Program-made: the position numbers and the translations under genes | Source of the DNA: a virus | Direction: 5' to 3' (one strand) | IMG/VR virus record: IMGVR_UViG_3300042379_000363 | Location: 62,001-126,000 of that record | Length of the DNA: 64,000 nucleotides | Notes under the pieces: generated by a model | Seen by the model: only the letters and a program-made list of their open reading frames with translations | The model's database searches: none | What the model was told of the DNA's origin: nothing | Shown here: positions 16,033 through 24,613 of the stretch, piece by piece | Position numbering within the stretch: position 1 is the first letter of the stretch | Layout of the letters: the number at the start of each line of letters is the position of its first letter

Positions 16033-16411
16033 AACGATTTTTCATTATTTCCAATTTATCTTCCGGAACTCCGTGTTCATTAACTCCTCCGTGTCTATTT
16101 TCTACAATAAGTGAATGAACTCTATATCCGTATTTTTTAGCCAAGTCATAATAAGGTAACATTTCCCACTCTTGGGTGAATGTATTTGATACCACAACTT
16201 TATGTTCGTATTTCATAAGAAACTCAACCTCTTCTTGACACCAAGCGTGAGCATCTCTCAATGATGTAACATCAAACTTATAGTTACCATCCCCATCGAC
16301 AAAATACATATCCGCCTCTTTATGGCAATAATCTTTATCACCAACTAACATTTTTGCCAATGTTGATTTACCACTCCCGGGTAATCCCCTCAATAAAAAT
16401 AACTCTTTCAT
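16016..16411 (-). CDS. P-loop polynucleotide-kinase-like protein, 131 aa
   Basis: Walker A GLPGSGKST at residues 9-17 after MKELFLLR, and a DMYF segment matching the PNK/AAA_33 kinase fold. Ends after a putative lid region (RHGGVNEHGVPEDKL). Size equals a kinase domain alone, without the phosphatase half of T4 Pnk. Likely 5'-OH RNA kinase given the ligase downstream; other small-molecule kinase roles are possible. Confidence 0.75.
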   Translation of the reverse strand: MKELFLLRGLPGSGKSTLAKMLVGDKDYCHKEADMYFVDGDGNYKFDVTSLRDAHAWCQEEVEFLMKYEHKVVVSNTFTQEWEMLPYYDLAKKYGYRVHSLIVENRHGGVNEHGVPEDKLEIMKNRFEVKL

Positions 16412-16614
16412 AACTTAATATACTGTCTTTTAAATTTTGTTTGTTTTTCATTTAACACAATAATGTATTTTTTACCTGATTTTGTTTTATATACTTGAAA
16501 CCTCATAGTATCAATATAATACCATTCATTAGTGTAAGAATGGTCTTTTATTCTCTGTTCAACACTACAAGATGATAGAATAAACACAATCAAAATTAAT
16601 ATTAAATATTTCAT
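16408..16614 (-). CDS. small lipoprotein, 68 aa
   Basis: MKYLILILIVFILSSCS signal with lipobox LSSC, then TKSGKKYIIVLNEKQTKFKRQYI, a motif seen in short Bacteroidota/phage lipoproteins. Overlaps kinase start by 4 bases. Confidence 0.65.
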   Translation of the reverse strand: MKYLILILIVFILSSCSVEQRIKDHSYTNEWYYIDTMRFQVYKTKSGKKYIIVLNEKQTKFKRQYIKL

Positions 16615-16904
16615 TATACTTCACATTCTTTTAGATGTTTAACAATTTTTTCAATACCTTCAACATCATCCGAATTTACAATAAACTCATCAAAAGCCCC
16701 GTATCTTGATTGATAACCAAAAATATATTTTAACCCATAACCAACTCTTTGCCAAAATGGTCTTTTATTAAGATGTGTATGAATGTAAACCATTGGATAT
16801 GTCATACCGTTAATTTCATCTTCAGCGTATAACACAACCATTTGATGTTCTGTACTATGACAAGAACATACGAATAAATCTTTTTTTGTTTGTTTAACTC
16901 TCAT
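16614..16904 (-). CDS. conserved phage protein, 96 aa
   Basis: Start set at MRVKQTKKDLFVCSCHSTEH because the longer frame overlaps the phosphoesterase. The CSCHSTEHQ motif and IHTHLNKRPFWQRV are typical of a small phage family of unknown function; Cys/His pairs may bind metal. Confidence 0.6.
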   Translation of the reverse strand: MRVKQTKKDLFVCSCHSTEHQMVVLYAEDEINGMTYPMVYIHTHLNKRPFWQRVGYGLKYIFGYQSRYGAFDEFIVNSDDVEGIEKIVKHLKECEV

Positions 16905-16905
16905 A

Positions 16906-17568
16906 TTACTTTCTTTTTTTTCCGTCTTCAGTTTCAACCTCATCCGTGTGGTGGTCAAATAACATATCTGACACAATCTCACGTTTATCCATCATTCTTA
17001 CGATATCGTCCATATCGTACACACCAAACGTTGGGTGACCGTCAATACCAACATCCATTTTTTTACCTTTACCAAATCTTAAGTTTGTTGGTAAGTGAAC
17101 GTGTCCGTGAAGGTGAATAACACCTCTATTTAAGTTTTCCCAAGATGCAATCGGGTAGTGAAACAATTCAAATGTTTTGAATTTGTAACTCATCGTCGTT
17201 GAACGAGAAACACTTGCAAATAACTCCTGACAATCACCTCTGTTGTTTTGAATGTGGTGGTCGTGGTTACCTAATATAAGGTGAATCTCTTTACATATAA
17301 TTCTATCTCTGAACTTTTGAATGTTTTCAAACCCACCAAAGGACCAATCACCCAAGTGAATCAACACATCATCTTCACCAACAACACTATTGATTCCACT
17401 GATGATTACCTCATTCATTTGTTCTATGGTTTCAAAATCTCTCGTTTGGTCTATCGGGACACTACCATCCGGTAATCTCCAAGCCGTTACTCCACGGCAA
17501 ATGTTTTTGTGTCCGTAATGTGTGTCGGACGTAACAAAAACTTTTCTATTTTTTTCTATTTTAATCAT
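16906..17568 (-). CDS. calcineurin-like metallophosphoesterase
   Basis: 220 aa with the full metal-site series: SDTHYGH (about 14-20), LGDWSFGG (about 71-78), LGNHDHH (about 98-104), H in LFHYPI and LHGHVH (about 153-158). It could remove 2',3'-cyclic or 3' phosphate from RNA, as in bacterial Pnkp. Together with the separate kinase and ligase it reconstructs the three Pnkp activities as split genes. Confidence 0.85.
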   Translation of the reverse strand: MIKIEKNRKVFVTSDTHYGHKNICRGVTAWRLPDGSVPIDQTRDFETIEQMNEVIISGINSVVGEDDVLIHLGDWSFGGFENIQKFRDRIICKEIHLILGNHDHHIQNNRGDCQELFASVSRSTTMSYKFKTFELFHYPIASWENLNRGVIHLHGHVHLPTNLRFGKGKKMDVGIDGHPTFGVYDMDDIVRMMDKREIVSDMLFDHHTDEVETEDGKKRK

Positions 17569-18079
17569 ATTGCAAATCTAATTCTTTTTTTCCAAACCAA
17601 AATGGTTTTTCTCTGTTTTTCCAAGATGCCAAACTAATTTTCGCACCAATATAATAATTCCTGTAAGATTCCACAACAGAATCCGTTTTATATTCATCCG
17701 GCATCGCCATCGCCGGAGTAGTAAAATCAATATCCGGAATGTTTGGTTTATTCACAATACACCATTCAATAACATCAATCGATTTATGTCTTTTACCATA
17801 CCTATGAGTATATTCTTTTCCTAACTCCAACCCCAATTCACACAAGTATAAGTAATTCGATAAACTCTGACGAGCCCACACCGCACAAGGGTGATTTTTA
17901 TGTGACAACTTGTAGGGTACTTCTACGGTACTCCTACGGTAGTTGGTCGGTAGTTGGTCGGTTACGTGATGAACCGAACATAATAACTGAGCCGTTTCCA
18001 AAATCATTTTAACTACGTGTTTATCTACGTGGTATTGTGCCGACAATGTCGGATTCTCATCCAAGAAAAATATATTCAT
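17561..18079 (-). CDS. conserved phage protein with DKHVVKM motif, 172 aa
   Basis: Starts MNIFFLDENPTLSAQYHVDK and continues HVVKMILETAQLLCS, then NHPCAVWARQS and YGKRHKS. I know this pattern as a widespread phage family, but its activity is not established. Overlaps the phosphoesterase by 8 bases. Confidence 0.65.
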   Translation of the reverse strand: MNIFFLDENPTLSAQYHVDKHVVKMILETAQLLCSVHHVTDQLPTNYRRSTVEVPYKLSHKNHPCAVWARQSLSNYLYLCELGLELGKEYTHRYGKRHKSIDVIEWCIVNKPNIPDIDFTTPAMAMPDEYKTDSVVESYRNYYIGAKISLASWKNREKPFWFGKKELDLQYD

Positions 18080-18082
18080 AAT

Positions 18083-18541
18083 TTAGTCAATTGTATCGTG
18101 AGGAATTTTAACTCTAACACAAGTTTGAGCTTGACCCTCGTTCATATAAAAGTTGTTCAAATAACCCATAATGTTCGCACTCCCGATTGGGTTTGCAGAA
18201 TGAACATATACAATTGGAAAAACAAACCTATCTCTTTTTCTTTCACTTCTACTCATATTGAATCTACCTTCATTTGTGTTGTGAAATAATGCAACTAAAA
18301 ACTTAGCAGCATCGTATCCGGTTTTTTCGTCAATATTGTTATAATCCAAAGTATAATTTGGTGAAACGTTATTGAAATATTCTTTCATTGCCGTATCACC
18401 CAAATCGTGGTCCAAGGAAATTATATCAATATTTCCTAAACCAATCTCACTAACTTTACTAACAAATTCATCGTAATTTCTCACCACTATCCAATTATCT
18501 CCGGTTGGGGTTCTTACGTCATCTAAATAAATTCTTTTCAT
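18083..18541 (-). CDS. receiver-like protein (cREC type)
   Basis: Start at MKRIYLDDVRTP. LDDVRTP and ISLDHDLGD (about 43-51) match a compact receiver-like domain that has been linked to cyclic-phosphate processing in RNA-repair contexts (family name from memory). Last of the leftward repair-type genes 18541-13966. It may process cleaved RNA ends; this is inference. Confidence 0.6.
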   Translation of the reverse strand: MKRIYLDDVRTPTGDNWIVVRNYDEFVSKVSEIGLGNIDIISLDHDLGDTAMKEYFNNVSPNYTLDYNNIDEKTGYDAAKFLVALFHNTNEGRFNMSRSERKRDRFVFPIVYVHSANPIGSANIMGYLNNFYMNEGQAQTCVRVKIPHDTID

Positions 18542-18636
18542 AATCATATAATTTGACACAAAGATAATCATTTTTTTTAATATAAAAAATGTTTATTTAA
18601 AAAAAGTAAATATTTATATAATAAAAACAAATAAAA

Positions 18637-20451
18637 ATGATAGGAAAAAAATACATTTTAAAAAATATTTGTCAAAGCACAATATTTTTCAACTACAAAA
18701 CATTGTCAGATAGTATGTGGCAATACCAAGTTTCATTATCTCCTGGTCAAGTTAAAAATATTTGGGCTTTTGATGGAACATTAAGATTTTTAAATAATCA
18801 AGGGACAGCTTCTTGTGTTGATATTATTGAGGTATTGGATTTTCCACCTACTCACTCACCAATACTTCCGTCTCAAACACCTAGTCAAACACCAACTCAA
18901 ACACCTACAATGACTCCAACACAGACTCCGACGCAAACTGAGACTCCAACACAGACTCCGACGCAAACTGAGACTCCAACTCCAACTCCAACATTCCCAT
19001 TAAATGGTATAATATTATCAAGTGTTGTTAATACATCAGCATATAATTGGGAATACACTTTTATAAACATTGATAGTAATTGTTCTAATTTATACTTAGA
19101 ATACTCGCTTGATGGTGGTTTTAATTGGGTAACAAATATCATTGGATGTGTTACGTCTCCAACAACTTGGGATGTGGGTATAGAATTATACGACAGTGTT
19201 ATCTTTAGAATAACACAAGAATCAATTGTTGGTGGACCAACAACCTCAAATGAGATTCAAAATAATATCCCAACACCAACTCCAACACCTACAATGACAC
19301 CAACAAATACGATGACATTGACTCCAACACCAACATTCCCATTATGTGGAATAGAATTACTTAGCGTAACATATAGTGCTGGCACAACTTGGGAATATAA
19401 CTTTGTAAATTTAGAACCTAATTGTGTTCAAGCATTCTTATCATACTCTTTAGACCTTATAACTTGGGTTCCAATAGTTGGTCAGTGTTCAACACCGGAA
19501 CCATTTGATATTGGTATAGACCCAACAAATATTATTTATTTTAGAATAACTCAAGAATGTATTAATGGTGGACCTACAACGTCAAATATTTTCACATACA
19601 ATATTCCGACACCAACACCAACTCAAACATCAACACCAACCGAGACTCCGACGCAAACACCAACTCCAACTCAAACTGAAACTCCAACTCAAACACCAAC
19701 ACCAACTCAAACACCAACTCAAACTGAAACTCCAACTCAAACACCAACACCTACCGTTGTAACAAGAACTTTATTTAATGTATTATTTGACACTAGTATT
19801 TATTCAGTATGTTCTACCGGTACACCAATAGTTATTTATGGAGAAAATAGTACTTTCGATATGAATACTGAATTCTTTAATGATGTATATGGACCATCAA
19901 CTATTGATATGTCAGGATATTACGCGTATTTAGGACAAGAAGTTGAATTAGATAACACAGGATTTGCTATATCACCATTTACATTATGTTCAATAATTCC
20001 AACACCAACACCTACTATCACACCAACACCTACAACGACAATAACTCCAACACCTTCAATGACACCAACAGCAACATTTGGTTATTACACATATAGTTTA
20101 GGAACCGGAGCAACATCAATTGATGCTTGTACTAATGTTGGTTCACCAATTAATGTTTACGCACCTGTTGCAGGTGGAATTGGACCGAATCTTAATGAAT
20201 ATATATACATTGACACATCATTAATAACTCCTGCTCCTGATGGTTACTATTCTAACGGAACTGCCTGGTATAACATTACGGGAGGACTTGGACAAATTAC
20301 ATCATCCGACCCTAATGGATGTCCAACCCCAACCCCAACCCCAACACCAACTGAGACTCCGACGCAAACACCAACACCTACCGAGACTCCAACTCAAACT
20401 CCAACACCTACTAATACTGAAACACCAACCCCAACACCAACAACACCATAA
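18637..20451 (+). CDS. TP-repeat linker protein with repeated beta domains, 604 aa
   Basis: An N-terminal domain of about 70 residues is followed by tracts of TPTQTPT/TPTPT alternating with globular units. Two homologous units (GIILSSVVNTSAYNWEY... and GIELLSVTYSAGTTWEY..., each ending GGPTTSN) and two shorter units follow, ending in a TP tail. No signal peptide. Likely a virion surface or fibre protein with extended linkers. DNA repeats here favour slippage and length variation. Confidence 0.7.
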   Translation: MIGKKYILKNICQSTIFFNYKTLSDSMWQYQVSLSPGQVKNIWAFDGTLRFLNNQGTASCVDIIEVLDFPPTHSPILPSQTPSQTPTQTPTMTPTQTPTQTETPTQTPTQTETPTPTPTFPLNGIILSSVVNTSAYNWEYTFINIDSNCSNLYLEYSLDGGFNWVTNIIGCVTSPTTWDVGIELYDSVIFRITQESIVGGPTTSNEIQNNIPTPTPTPTMTPTNTMTLTPTPTFPLCGIELLSVTYSAGTTWEYNFVNLEPNCVQAFLSYSLDLITWVPIVGQCSTPEPFDIGIDPTNIIYFRITQECINGGPTTSNIFTYNIPTPTPTQTSTPTETPTQTPTPTQTETPTQTPTPTQTPTQTETPTQTPTPTVVTRTLFNVLFDTSIYSVCSTGTPIVIYGENSTFDMNTEFFNDVYGPSTIDMSGYYAYLGQEVELDNTGFAISPFTLCSIIPTPTPTITPTPTTTITPTPSMTPTATFGYYTYSLGTGATSIDACTNVGSPINVYAPVAGGIGPNLNEYIYIDTSLITPAPDGYYSNGTAWYNITGGLGQITSSDPNGCPTPTPTPTPTETPTQTPTPTETPTQTPTPTNTETPTPTPTTP

Positions 20452-20468
20452 AATTAATATAAAATCAA

Positions 20469-20499
20469 AAACCCCCTCTGAAAAGAAGGGGTTTTTTTA
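20469..20499. terminator. terminator after TP-repeat gene
   Basis: ACCCCCTCTGAAAAGAAGGGGT stem with flanking A/T runs. Confidence 0.7.
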
Positions 20500-20524
20500 T
20501 GAAACCTTGTTATTTGTTTATTTT

Positions 20525-21388
20525 TTAGAATTTGTCCCCACAAGAAGAACAAAATTTATCGGAATCTTTTTTTCTTTTTTTTCCACAGTTAACACAATAC
20601 ACTTTTAAATCCTGTTTTTCAAAAACCTGTTGTGACACCGGTAATATCTTCCATATCGATGTAGAACAAGTATAATGATTAAAAGTTTTATCTACCGTTT
20701 TAAAAGATTGGTCAGATGAACCACCTTTTTCAACTCTACCGGTTTCTACTGAGTCCATAGATAACATACCATCCATAGTAACCTCACTACGAGAATTACC
20801 TTTAGATTTTAATATACCTCTTTTACTTCTAATGTTTGGTCCTGCAAAAGTATTACTTATTGAGGTAGTATTAAAATTAACTCCCGCAGTATTACTTGAT
20901 GACGTAAAAGATACATTATTACTTAATGTTGTATGAGCATATCCACCTGAAAATGTACCTGTATTGTTATAATATGTATGAGTTGGTCCACCAAATGAAC
21001 CACCAACATAAGTTATTGGGTTGTTCCACACCGGTTGTTTATATTCATCAAAGAAGTCGATAACAACATCCCCATTTCCGGCGATGGCATCCAATACCTC
21101 ATTTGATGTTCCATCAACCTCATAAGTTTCAAACTTAAATTTACAAGCGTCGTCAAGGTATCTCTCAAGAAATACTCTTTGTCCCGGTTTAAGAACAATT
21201 CCTCCTCCGGAGATATAACTTCCGTCAAGTTTGATTTTCGCTAATACTGTGGTTGATGATGGGTTGAATAATTCCAATTGGAATTCGTCCCCGTTGTTTA
21301 GATAGACAGTTTGTCCAAATTGTTTAAGACGTTTTCTGTCTTTTGAGATATACGCACAAGGCGTACCTGTTTTTGTTTGGTAATACAT
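20525..21388 (-). CDS. probable virion protein with C-terminal zinc ribbon, 287 aa
   Basis: The N-terminal half (GDEFQLELFNPSS...GIVLKPGQRVFLERYLDD) resembles structural proteins of very large phages. A low-complexity S/T/G/N middle precedes a zinc ribbon CVNCGKK...CSSCG (last 25 residues). Faces the TP-repeat gene. Confidence 0.6.
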   Translation of the reverse strand: MYYQTKTGTPCAYISKDRKRLKQFGQTVYLNNGDEFQLELFNPSSTTVLAKIKLDGSYISGGGIVLKPGQRVFLERYLDDACKFKFETYEVDGTSNEVLDAIAGNGDVVIDFFDEYKQPVWNNPITYVGGSFGGPTHTYYNNTGTFSGGYAHTTLSNNVSFTSSSNTAGVNFNTTSISNTFAGPNIRSKRGILKSKGNSRSEVTMDGMLSMDSVETGRVEKGGSSDQSFKTVDKTFNHYTCSTSIWKILPVSQQVFEKQDLKVYCVNCGKKRKKDSDKFCSSCGDKF

Positions 21389-21528
21389 AATTTCCTTATT
21401 TTATTTTTTATGTTTATTGAACTTCTCTTCGTTGGTATCAATTCCAACTCAAATGCCTCTGTGGACACGAGAACCTCAGCAACAAGGTTTCAGTTATAAA
21501 TATAAGGATGATTTATTTTATTGTAAAT

Positions 21529-21557
21529 AAAAAACCCCCAAGTTTCCTTGAAGGTTC
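21529..21557 (-). terminator. terminator of tRNA array segment
   Basis: Minus strand CCTTCAAG-GAAA-CTTGGGGG followed by TTTTTT ends the leftward transcript carrying tRNA-Met. The trailer between 21558 and 21668 contains only small hairpins. Confidence 0.75.
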
Positions 21558-21668
21558 TATGTAGAGTTAACTGGTATCTACACTTAGGAATGACCCTAAG
21601 ACCACCGTTCATCACCTGTAAGGGTCTAACGATAGATATTGTACTTGCTTACACTCAAATATCCGCTG

Positions 21669-21740
21669 TGGTCTCGGGGAATCACGATATCCCATCCTTT
21701 TCGTTATGAGCGAACTGCTCCACCTTTGAGCTACGAGACC
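21669..21740 (-). tRNA. tRNA-Met(CAT), elongator, variant T loop
   Basis: Acceptor GGTCTCG/CGAGACC, D stem GCTC/GAGC, anticodon arm GTTCG-CTCATAA-CGAAA, variable AGGAT. T arm GGGAT-ATCGTGA-TTCCC lacks the usual TTC at its start: positions 54/58 are A/T instead of T/A. Confidence 0.85.
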
Positions 21741-21779
21741 AATTATGGGTTTTTAATGAACCCACAAACATATGTCAAC

Positions 21780-22010
21780 TTATTGGTGGTGTTTCACATA
21801 CCTACCAAATTTATCAACCCTCACAGAGAGTTTCTCCAATCTAAAGTTCCATTGTTTGAACTTTCCTAAGCCCGATTTAATTCGTGCTTGTTTAATCGCA
21901 GATTCCTCTGCCTTCTCACGTCCTTCTTCCGTAGTTTCTACGAAAAAAGTGGGAGCCTGAACACCGTTACTAACGGGTACTACTCTCCAAATTCTCAATT
22001 TCTGAGTCAT
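21780..22010 (-). CDS. hypothetical protein, 76 aa
   Basis: MTQKLRIWRVVPVSNGVQ... then an EEGREKAEESAIKQARIK helix. Real by codon pattern and its position between tRNAs in the same transcript. Unknown. Confidence 0.6.
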   Translation of the reverse strand: MTQKLRIWRVVPVSNGVQAPTFFVETTEEGREKAEESAIKQARIKSGLGKFKQWNFRLEKLSVRVDKFGRYVKHHQ

Positions 22011-22076
22011 AATTTTAGCTAATAGCTAAAACTAAGTGGAGTTGGGTTGGTTGTTTTTCATAATATTAAATATTAG

Positions 22077-22149
22077 TATCCCCGGTAGGAGTCGAACCTA
22101 CAGCTTACGATGCTTAAAACCGTTGTGTTTACCGTTTCACCACGAGGAC
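22077..22149 (-). tRNA. tRNA-Leu(TAA) with short variable loop
   Basis: Acceptor GTCCTCG/CGGGGAT, D arm GTG-AAACGGTAAA-CAC (Leu-like), anticodon ACGGT-TTTAAGC-ATCGT, 5-nt variable loop, T arm GTAGG-TTCGACT-CCTAC. A bacterial Leu tRNA normally has a long variable arm. Confidence 0.75.
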
Positions 22150-22369
22150 ATTTTTCCACCAATGAGATTATTTTGGTGTAGATATTCTTAGTTTTTCCTA
22201 TTCAAAAACCCTACGTGTCTTACCACTTAAAAAGTCAACCATTACTAGGAGGTGAGTTGGTAGGCTCCCTATTAACCCTAAGACCCCCTCTGTAAAACCG
22301 TTTGAGGCGTCAGCTACATCTTTGTTTAAGAAACGATGCCAAATCTATTGAGTATCTCTATCTCAATTG
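22150..22369 (-). other. non-coding spacer between tRNAs
   Basis: No gene and no clear tRNA. Several short stems are possible; part of the tRNA precursor transcript. Confidence 0.4.
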
Positions 22370-22449
22370 TAGTCAGGACAGGACTCGAACCTGTAATTCC
22401 GGTTAAACCCCTCAACGGGGCCGCGTCTATCCAATTCCGCCACCTAACT
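22370..22449 (-). tRNA. tRNA-Leu-like, anticodon arm unusual
   Basis: Acceptor AGTTAGG/CCTGACT, Leu-type D arm GCGGAATTGGATAGACGC, T arm ACAGG-TTCGAGT-CCTGT and a longer variable region. The anticodon arm CCCC-GTTGA-GGGG gives a 5-base loop, or GAG/TTG depending on register. Leu(GAG) is most likely from the D arm. Confidence 0.6.
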
Positions 22450-22452
22450 ATT

Positions 22453-23166
22453 TTAATAACTTTTACCATCTTGGTATCTTTCTCTTCTATTATGTCTTCC
22501 ATTACCTTTATTCGCCCCCTTATATGTTGGAGTTAAAGAATGACAATTAGGACATAATAATTTTAAATTACTTAATGTGTTGTTAGACCCATTTCCGTCG
22601 ATATGTTCTAACTCAATTGGTATTGTATTACTTTTTGGGTTTTTTTCACCCCATCCACATTCCATACATTTATTACCATATTTTTCAATAAGATATTTTT
22701 TATATTGTCTTGGATTTAATGTAGTATCATTATTATTGATTAAATTAAAAATATTTTTTTTACGATTTTCGTGAAAACAAATTTGATTACAATATGTTTT
22801 TGTTGAATCATTAATTTCACACCCACAATTCAAACAATTTTTAATTTGTTTATTCAGATTTTTAACTTCTACATTAAATTCGGTTTTTTGTCGTTTAACA
22901 TATAATTTATTATTTTCTTTTGCGGAACACGACTGAGAACAATATTTTCTTTCTTCACTAATAAACGATATAAAATCATTATTACAATGAATACATTTTT
23001 TTTCAATAGTATAAATTTTTGGTTTAACATAAACACCAAATTTATTTAACTTTATTCTAACCGATTTTTTAGTTCTATTTAAGAATTCCGCAATTTCATC
23101 ATAAGTCAACCCATTATTTATGTAATTCACTGATAAATTAAATTCTTCTTCTGTCCATTTTTTCAT
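22453..23166 (-). CDS. HNH endonuclease with helix-turn-helix N-terminus
   Basis: 237 aa. The N-terminus (LTYDEIAEFLNRTKKSVRIKL) is a DNA-binding HTH. Zinc-type Cys pairs (CIHC, CSQSC, CLNC, CNQIC) come next, then an HNH core CMECGW...ELEHIDGNGSNN...LLCPNCH (about 165-212). Free-standing homing type. It ends 3 bases before the tRNA at 22370-22449. Confidence 0.85.
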   Translation of the reverse strand: MKKWTEEEFNLSVNYINNGLTYDEIAEFLNRTKKSVRIKLNKFGVYVKPKIYTIEKKCIHCNNDFISFISEERKYCSQSCSAKENNKLYVKRQKTEFNVEVKNLNKQIKNCLNCGCEINDSTKTYCNQICFHENRKKNIFNLINNNDTTLNPRQYKKYLIEKYGNKCMECGWGEKNPKSNTIPIELEHIDGNGSNNTLSNLKLLCPNCHSLTPTYKGANKGNGRHNRRERYQDGKSY

Positions 23167-23232
23167 AACTTCTCTTTATTATAAATATCACAAAAAGAGT
23201 CAAAAGTCAGATTCGAACAATAAAAAAAATTG

Positions 23233-23304
23233 AGCTGGTATAAGGAATCGAACCCTATTATCTTGTGTACAAAACAAGCACATCACCATTTATGTTTTAC
23301 CAGC
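23233..23304 (-). tRNA. tRNA-Thr(TGT)
   Basis: Acceptor GCTGGTA/TACCAGC, D stem ACAT/ATGT, anticodon arm CTTGT-TTTGTAC-ACAAG, T arm TAGGG-TTCGATT-CCTTA, discriminator T. Confidence 0.9.
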
Positions 23305-23707
23305 CTGTCGCAGAGCATTTTTTTAAAGTAGAAGTCAGCTCTGTCTCTTAAACTACTAAAAGAAACTGTCCAAGGTCTATCCTGCTTTCGCTGTCCAGAT
23401 TTTTCTCTGTTTCTTTTTACATCATCACTTCGGCCACATTGGGAGAACCGCAGTTCCCACGTTGTTTAAGGAGGTAGTTGGCGGTGTATCACACCGAGTT
23501 ATGATAATGTATATTTTTACACATCCCTCAAGATGGGGATAATTCTATGGAGGTTACGACTCTCACCTTAATCCATACCTAACTCACGTCCAGGTTTTTC
23601 TTTATCTTACTCAACAAACATAACACTTCTTGATAGTGTTGTAATACATTGTAGTGCATTAACTGTTGTGGCTTGTATTTTGTTTGTCTTTCTATGCGTA
23701 AATTTTG
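23305..23707 (-). other. non-coding interval in tRNA array (about 400 bases)
   Basis: No credible long gene. On the minus strand it has hairpins such as CGGTG/CACCG and an AGC-GAAA-GC tetraloop, so it may be structured RNA. Around 23600-23640 is a segment that recurs near 27020-27060. A 25-codon frame (MHYNVLQHYQEVLCLLSK...) crosses that segment; coding status is doubtful. Confidence 0.4.
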
Positions 23708-23780
23708 TACCTCAGGAGGGAATCGAACCCTCAATATGAAGTTCCTAAGACTTCCGTGTCTACCGTTCCACCACCAAGGC
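23708..23780 (-). tRNA. tRNA-Leu(TAG) with short variable loop
   Basis: Acceptor GCCTTGG/CTGAGGT with several G-U pairs, Leu-type D arm GTG-GAACGGTAGA-CAC, anticodon GAAGT-CTTAGGA-ACTTC, variable ATATT, T arm GAGGG-TTCGATT-CCCTC. Class I variable loop on a Leu tRNA, as at 22077. Confidence 0.8.
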
Positions 23781-23788
23781 AATTGTTG

Positions 23789-23860
23789 TGACTCCACAGG
23801 GATTCGAACCCCGATAATTTCCTTAGAAGAGAAATGTCCTATCCGTTGAACGATGGAGCC
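23789..23860 (-). tRNA. tRNA-Arg(TCT)
   Basis: Acceptor GGCTCCA/TGGAGTC, D arm GTTCAACGGATAGGAC, anticodon TTTCT-CTTCTAA-GGAAA, T arm CGGGG-TTCGAAT-CCCTG. Confidence 0.9.
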
Positions 23861-24294
23861 AATTTATTCTGTTACCGACATAGATTGGTAATTAAGTGTG
23901 AAGGCCCAAACCCCTTCACTCCCCTATTATAGTCTGTCGCAACGTTGGAACGAATGCCGACCTTTTCACTTAACCTTTCGTTAGACATACGAATCTATGT
24001 TTTCTGTATGTGGTGAGTAACTTCCTTCCCCACTTGTGTTTCCGAGATATCCAGGGCACCATACTGTCTAACGTCAAACAGAATATAAAAATTAAAATAG
24101 TTCGACCAAATTTTTCACCATTGCGGTCCTAAGGAGCTGTGACTTCATCTCCACATCCGTTATGGGTAATTACTCCCAGATGGTTGACCGGTGCGCCGTT
24201 GTCTTTCATCATACTTTTCACCTACCTATGTGTTAAAGGGTTCCGGCAGTGTCCCCGAAGGTTACTTCATATAATTACTTTTTCACTATTTTTG
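23861..24294 (-). ncRNA. candidate structured RNA between tRNAs
   Basis: No gene over 430 bases. Nested helices are visible: ACATAGATT (about 23880-23888) with AATCTATGT (about 23992-24000); inside it TTAAGTG with CACTTAA; inside that GTGAAGG/CCTTCAC. A further CATAC/GTATG stem follows. This is consistent with a multi-branched RNA domain of about 130 nt. Confidence 0.5.
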
Positions 24295-24368
24295 AGCGGA
24301 TATTCGGATTCGAACCGAAACTTCAGACTTGGAAGGCCCACGTGCTAGCCGTTAAACACCATACCCGC
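24295..24368 (-). tRNA. tRNA-Gly(TCC)
   Basis: Acceptor GCGGGTA/TATCCGC, anticodon TGGGC-CTTCCAA-GTCTG (several wobble pairs), T arm TTCGG-TTCGAAT-CCGAA, discriminator T. Confidence 0.85.
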
Positions 24369-24417
24369 ATTTTAAACTTATACCTTGAAAATAAATTTAA
24401 ATTTTAAACTTATAAGT

Positions 24418-24591
24418 TTATACTTTTGTTTTGAGATTCTCAATCTCTTTAACGATTCTCTTCTTATCAGAATCAGTTAATGGAACCTTCACATCTCGTG
24501 TTCCTTTTTCGGTTTTTAAACCATTTTTTAATTGTTTCTCCAACATTTCAAGAACTCTTTGTTGTCTTGACCTTTTTGCTACTGTAGCCAT
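24418..24591 (-). CDS. small basic helical protein, 57 aa
   Basis: Starts MATVAKRSRQQRVLEMLEKQ, followed by TDSDKKRIVKEIENLK; all-helical and basic. Ends just before tRNA-Gly. May bind RNA; function unknown. Confidence 0.6.
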   Translation of the reverse strand: MATVAKRSRQQRVLEMLEKQLKNGLKTEKGTRDVKVPLTDSDKKRIVKEIENLKTKV

Positions 24592-24613
24592 ACGGATTTA
24601 GTTATTAAATTAG

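Noticed and set aside
18637-20451. Non-coding minisatellite
   Set aside because: The repeats keep one reading frame across 1.8 kb and separate clear globular units.
23579-23797. 72-codon minus-strand frame (MESQQLPWWW...)
   Set aside because: Most of it is the translated sequence of tRNA-Leu(TAG); only the last 25 codons lie outside.
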